Shown here in pieces: positions 7,120 to 10,069 of a DNA stretch of 10,069 bases. Origin of the DNA: Euperipatoides rowelli (lineage: Eukaryota > Onychophora > Udeonychophora > Euonychophora > Peripatopsidae); NCBI GenBank assembly GCA_003024985.2, contig PXIH01S0008348.1; one strand, given 5' to 3'. Both the position numbers and the translations under genes were made by a program. The notes beneath the pieces were generated by a model that saw nothing but the letters and a program-made list of their open reading frames with translations, made no database searches and had not been told where the DNA came from. Position 1 is the first letter of the stretch. Every line of letters starts with the position of its first letter.

Positions 7120-7297
7120 ATAATATTCAAACTAAAAACTCACGTAACAAATTATCTGAATAAAACAAAATATTCATAACAAAAATCATAATATTCANAC
7201 TAAAAACCCACCTAAAGAAATTATATGAATGAATAAAACAAAATATTCATAACAGAAATCATAATATTCAACCAAAAACTCACCTAACCAAATTATT
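7120..7297 (+). repeat. Short tandem repeat inside the piggyBac-like element, 2.5 copies
   Basis: Units start with ATAATATTCA at 7120, 7188 and 7261 (spacings 68 and 73 bp). They share AAACTAAAAACTCAC and AATAAAACAAAATATTCAT. The third copy ends near 7297. The first copy is preceded by two copies of a 12-bp GTATATAATATT word (about 7104-7127). Longer copies of the element elsewhere might differ in copy number. Confidence 0.8.
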
Positions 7298-7315
7298 ATT
7301 GTTATAAATTTGTAA

Positions 7316-7344
7316 CTTAAGTACCCGCTTGGGTCTGTGAGACC
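7316..7344 (+). repeat. Subterminal repeat, inner right copy, of the piggyBac-like element
   Basis: CTTAAGTACCCGCTTG, then GGTCTGTGAGACC. It is in the same orientation as the left copy and faces the inverted right terminus about 150 bp away. The three copies therefore lie + + - within one element. Confidence 0.75.
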
Positions 7345-7489
7345 GAAAATGAATGGATTATGAAAAATGTTTATCATACAAACTTCCTTTCTTGTAGTGA
7401 CATTTATTAGACAGATTTTGGAAGCTATTCAAGGTTATAAGGCTTTCGTGAATGCACATTAAAAGAAATTCAAGAAAAAAGTTTTCATC

Positions 7490-7521
7490 GGTCTCAGAGA
7501 CCTTAAGCGGGCACTCTAGGA
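7490..7521 (-). repeat. Right terminal and subterminal repeat of the piggyBac-like element
   Basis: Reading on the minus strand from the edge: TCCTAGAGTGCCCGCTTAAG, then GGTCTCTGAGACC. The GGTCTC/GAGACC palindrome (7490-7502) is perfect around one base. Here the terminal and subterminal blocks are directly joined, whereas in the left end they are separated. Confidence 0.78.
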
Positions 7522-7525
7522 TTAA

Positions 7526-7734
7526 TGGACATACAAATCGTTATTGTTGACATAGTCTAAAAGCAGTAAAATTAACCAGATTTTTAAGACTTAACCTTAT
7601 TATTTATCTCATTAAGATAGAAAAACCTTTTATTGTTAAAAATGGATGCTGATCAATTTCTACTCTTGAGTCCTTTCATGGCATACAGGTAGAGAAATAT
7701 ACTACCAAAGTGTTCCATATACAAAGCATTTTAT
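7526..7734. other. Short AT-rich spacer
   Basis: This separates the piggyBac-like element from the 110-bp array. I see no gene or recognised element. The first bases would have been joined to the frame ending at 6655 before the insertion. That frame would stay open to the TAA at 7558-7560. Confidence 0.5.
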
Positions 7735-9390
7735 GTTTTTTCAATTTACATTTGTAAATACTTTTAAATGATTCACTAAATAAGCATTTGAGATATTGAC
7801 ATAAAATCAACAGTTCGGCATTATTCTTACTTTCCTCATTTTAAAGTGGTTTATCAATGCCTATTTCAACTTAATTGATTTATGTGTATTTTTGTAAAAA
7901 AAAATGCTTTATTAATTAATCAATTTGTTATATTCAGTCCATAAATACATCAAAATTCGACTTTTATTCCAATATGTATCAAAATATAAATCTCTACGCT
8001 GACAGCACTTCTATAATTTTGCCTGTAAAATCTCACGTGGACTCCAGTAATAGAGGTGTGGTTATCAGACCAAACAGTTATTTTCTTCACAGACCAATCA
8101 GAATGTAGAATTTGAAAGCCTGATTTTTTTTTTTATATGCAGTCGGTGTTTTTTGTAAAGGCAGCTCAAAACAATATAACAAACACAAGTAACAGTTTTT
8201 ATTTACATTAAAAAATATAATCTCTAAGAATGTTTAAGAAATATTATTAAAAACTTTGGAAATAATTAGTTAAATTGTTCTCATTATCGCGTAAAGTTAA
8301 TAAGCTAACGTATAAAAGCCTTCCGGAGGTTTTTTTGTTTCTTAAAATTGACTTCAAGAATTGTCTCAAAATTTTATGGATTTTATATTAATGCTAAGAA
8401 AGTAACTTTTTTCTCTATTCTTTTTTTTTTCTTCTTCAAATCTTTATAACACTTTTGTTGACTATTTTTCTAAACAATAACATAATGAAGTTATGACTAG
8501 CGTCTGAATCACAGATATGCATTTTCCTCCAGCCCCAAAACCACAGAGATTTTATCCTTTGGCTACGTCAAATTAACGTCAGTTTAGAGATTTTATTTTT
8601 TGTAAACAACTTAGAAACTTGCAAATTTTTATATGTTTCACTTTAAATTTTCAAAATTGATTAATTAAACAAATATTTTTAGGTAAAACTAAACATAAAT
8701 TAATTTTAAAAAAAAAAATCTTGATAAACCACTTTAAGTATTTTCAATTCACATTTGTATATATATTTCCATGCTTCACTAAATGAGCATTTGTGATATT
8801 TGCATGAATTCAACAGTTTATCATTATTCTTAATTTTTCCTCATTTTGCGTTTTTTTTTAATTTCATTTGTAAATACTTTCATGCTTCACAAAATGAGCA
8901 TCTGTGATATTGACCTGAAATGGACAATTTAGTAATATTCTTTCTTTTCCTCATTTTAAGTATTTTCAATTTACACTTGTAAAGATTTTCCTGCTTCACT
9001 AAATGAGCATTTGCAAATATTAGCATGAAATGGACCATTTAGCAATATTCTCCCTTTTCTTCATTTTATGTTTTTCAATTCACACTAGTAAACACTTTCC
9101 TGTTTCATTAAATGAGAATTTGAGATATTGTCATGAAATGGAGAATTCATTATTATTATTTCTTTTCCTCATTTTATCTTTTTCAATTAGTGCCTGAACA
9201 AAAATTCCCTGCTTCATTAAAGGAGCATGTAAGATACTAGCATGAAGTGTAATGTCATTCACTTTTATTCTGTTTATCTTTTTTTTTTTATTTAATGCTT
9301 GTAAAAAATGTTATTATTGCACTAAATAAGCATGCTATGTACTAGAATGTCCTTCACCCTTTCCTTATTCTAAGACATTTTTTTTCATTT
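7735..9390 (+). repeat. Second tandem array, about 110-bp unit, about seven copies, interrupted
   Basis: Using the TCAATT-type motif as anchor, copies lie near 7740, 8744, 8858, 8966, 9075, 9183 and 9290, with spacings of about 107-114 bp once the insertion is removed. Each unit has TTTTCAATTYACACTTG, TAAATACTTTCCTGC, TTCACTAAATGAGCATTTG, GATATTGACATGAAATGG, then TTATTCTT and TTTTCCTCATTTTA. AAATGAGCATTT in the core is an interrupted palindrome (AAATG/CATTT). Copies become more diverged toward 9390. The first copy is separated from the rest by an 889-bp insertion. Function unknown. Confidence 0.88.
7845..8733. mobile_element. 889-bp foldback-type DNA element nested in the 110-bp array
   Basis: The outer 13 bp AGTGGTTTATCAA (7845-7857) and TTGATAAACCACT (8721-8733) are perfect inverted repeats. 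Further inverted matches sit at equal depths from the two ends: TTAATTAATCAATTT 7912-7926 against 8654-8668 (67 and 65 bp in), AAATCTCTACGCTGAC 7988-8003 against 8578-8593 (143 and 140 bp in), and AAAATCTCACGTGG 8027-8040 against 8541-8553 (182 and 180 bp in). The terminal inverted repeats are therefore about 195 bp long and imperfect. The element is flanked by TTAA (7841-7844 and 8734-8737). Because TTTAAA-like bases surround the cut, a TA duplication fits equally well. No transposase frame is present. The family is uncertain. Confidence 0.82.
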
Positions 9391-10033
9391 TCAGAGAGGA
9401 GGAAAATCACAACAGCTCAATCAGTTATAGTTTTATGATGGCGGAGTCAACTTTCATGTCCGTGTTTACATATAGAATTTCAATGCCAGTTCTCACAAGG
9501 TTTGTACAAAGGGTGCCATTGAGTTAAAACATATTAATAATCTATTTATCTGATTAATAATCCTTGAAATTTAAGGCTTCTACTAACGCCATTCTGGTCT
9601 GAAAGAGTTAAACTTTATTTAAGGTGGCCAAGACTTGAGTTTAATAATTCATAGCATCTTTTAATTTAACAATTTGATGGAACTTTCCGAAACCTTTAAC
9701 AATGGAGCCAAGCACATGGTGTGCTTCACTTCTAATAGAAAATGGAAAATACAAATCAATGTTAAACTGAGAAGAGTTGAGACAAATATTAGCACAATTA
9801 ATCAATACGGAATCAGATAGAAATGATTGTCCTCTCATCTTATCTTAATCTATACTAGTTGTCATGTCAAGTAAATTATTTTTGGCCAGTGTTACACTTG
9901 TGATTGGAATGCAGGATCAGATGACCAAATATTCTACAGTTTACTTTTATGAGATCATCTACACTGATTGATTTAATCACAGGGGGGTGGGGTGATGGCA
10001 GAAGGCTGCAATCAGATTGCAGGATCACAAAGT
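9391..10033. other. Unassigned stretch with weak exon-like frames and small hairpins
   Basis: A T-rich tract ending in CAG at about 9394 is followed by ATGGCGGAG and a 29-codon frame ending in TAA near 9526. The start context is gene-like but the frame is short and unrecognised. On the minus strand a 65-codon frame (9838 down to 9641) has mixed composition (for example RSEAHHVLGSIVKGFGKFHQ), which I do not recognise. Perfect small hairpins are AAGCACA/TGTGCTT (9710-9726) and CTGCAAT/ATTGCAG (10006-10022). TGCAGGATCA occurs twice (9910-9919 and 10018-10027). No firm gene. Confidence 0.4.
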
Positions 10034-10069
10034 ATTTTTTATTTATTTATTTAATTTTTTTTTATTTAA
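10034..10069 (+). repeat. T-rich low-complexity tract
   Basis: The window ends in TTTA-type simple sequence (T runs and repeated ATTT), consistent with microsatellite or a degraded poly(T) tract. The true end lies outside the window. Confidence 0.75.

Larger units (their letters stand above)
6656..7521 (+). mobile_element. piggyBac-like non-autonomous element (MITE), 866 bp
   Basis: The left end CCCTAGAGTGCCCACTT (6656-6672) follows TTAA (6652-6655). The right end, read on the minus strand from 7521, is TCCTAGAGTGCCCGCTT and lies next to TTAA (7522-7525). The termini match at 15 of 17 positions. TTAA target sites and CCCTAG-type termini are hallmarks of the piggyBac superfamily. Subterminal GGTCTGTGAGACC-type palindromes support the call. 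No transposase frame exists, so movement would need an enzyme encoded elsewhere. The first base of the right end has changed (T instead of C). The interior holds a G-rich purine tract and a short tandem repeat, listed separately. Confidence 0.82.

Noticed and set aside
7195-7377. 60-codon minus-strand frame
   Set aside because: It spans the internal tandem repeat and a subterminal repeat of the transposon.
8310-8337. Rho-independent terminator and TATA box (TATAAAAGCC, then CCTTCCGGAGG and a T run)
   Set aside because: The stem is only three reliable base pairs, the DNA is eukaryotic and it lies inside a non-autonomous element. The CCAAT at about 8095 is too distant for a promoter claim.

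Overview
The window reads as non-coding nuclear DNA from an animal, most likely an invertebrate. By eye it is very AT-rich (roughly 70% A+T), carries four isolated single-base ambiguities (1946, 4044, 6506, 7198) typical of a draft assembly, has no dense gene packing, no rRNA or tRNA, and no open frame that looks like a conserved protein. Its recognisable content is eukaryotic DNA transposon remnants and tandem satellites. I cannot name the species.

Layout. 1-2310 is AT-rich intergenic or intronic DNA with a C11 run, several perfect small palindromes and a C-rich patch at 1877-1894 that is a canonical G-quadruplex motif on the minus strand. 2313-2772 is a short non-autonomous Tigger/pogo-type element (Tc1/mariner superfamily) between TA dinucleotides. 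Its right end is well preserved, and its left end carries eight tandem 16-bp subterminal repeats. 3143-4360 is a tandem array of about eight and a half 144-bp units. Each unit contains a 17-bp inverted repeat, and the units show a three-unit higher-order pattern. 4361-6651 has little recognisable content. 6656-7521 is an 866-bp piggyBac-like non-autonomous element between TTAA sites, with a 95-nt G-rich purine tract and a small internal tandem repeat. 7735-9390 is a second tandem array of about 110-bp units. It is split by an 889-bp insertion with long (about 195 bp) imperfect terminal inverted repeats, and the next repeat unit preserves the empty site. 9391-10069 is unrecognised sequence ending in T-rich low complexity.

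How the parts relate. No genes act together here. The history is of repeated insertion and tandem amplification: two satellites, three families of non-autonomous DNA transposons, and one insertion dated relative to the array it interrupts. A few short exon-like open stretches (521-715, 2130-2303, 6517-6651, 9641-9838 on the minus strand) are noted as weak candidates only. I found no convincing new gene system. The best leads are the hairpin-bearing 144-bp satellite, the nested 889-bp element and the subterminal repeat expansion of the Tigger-like element.
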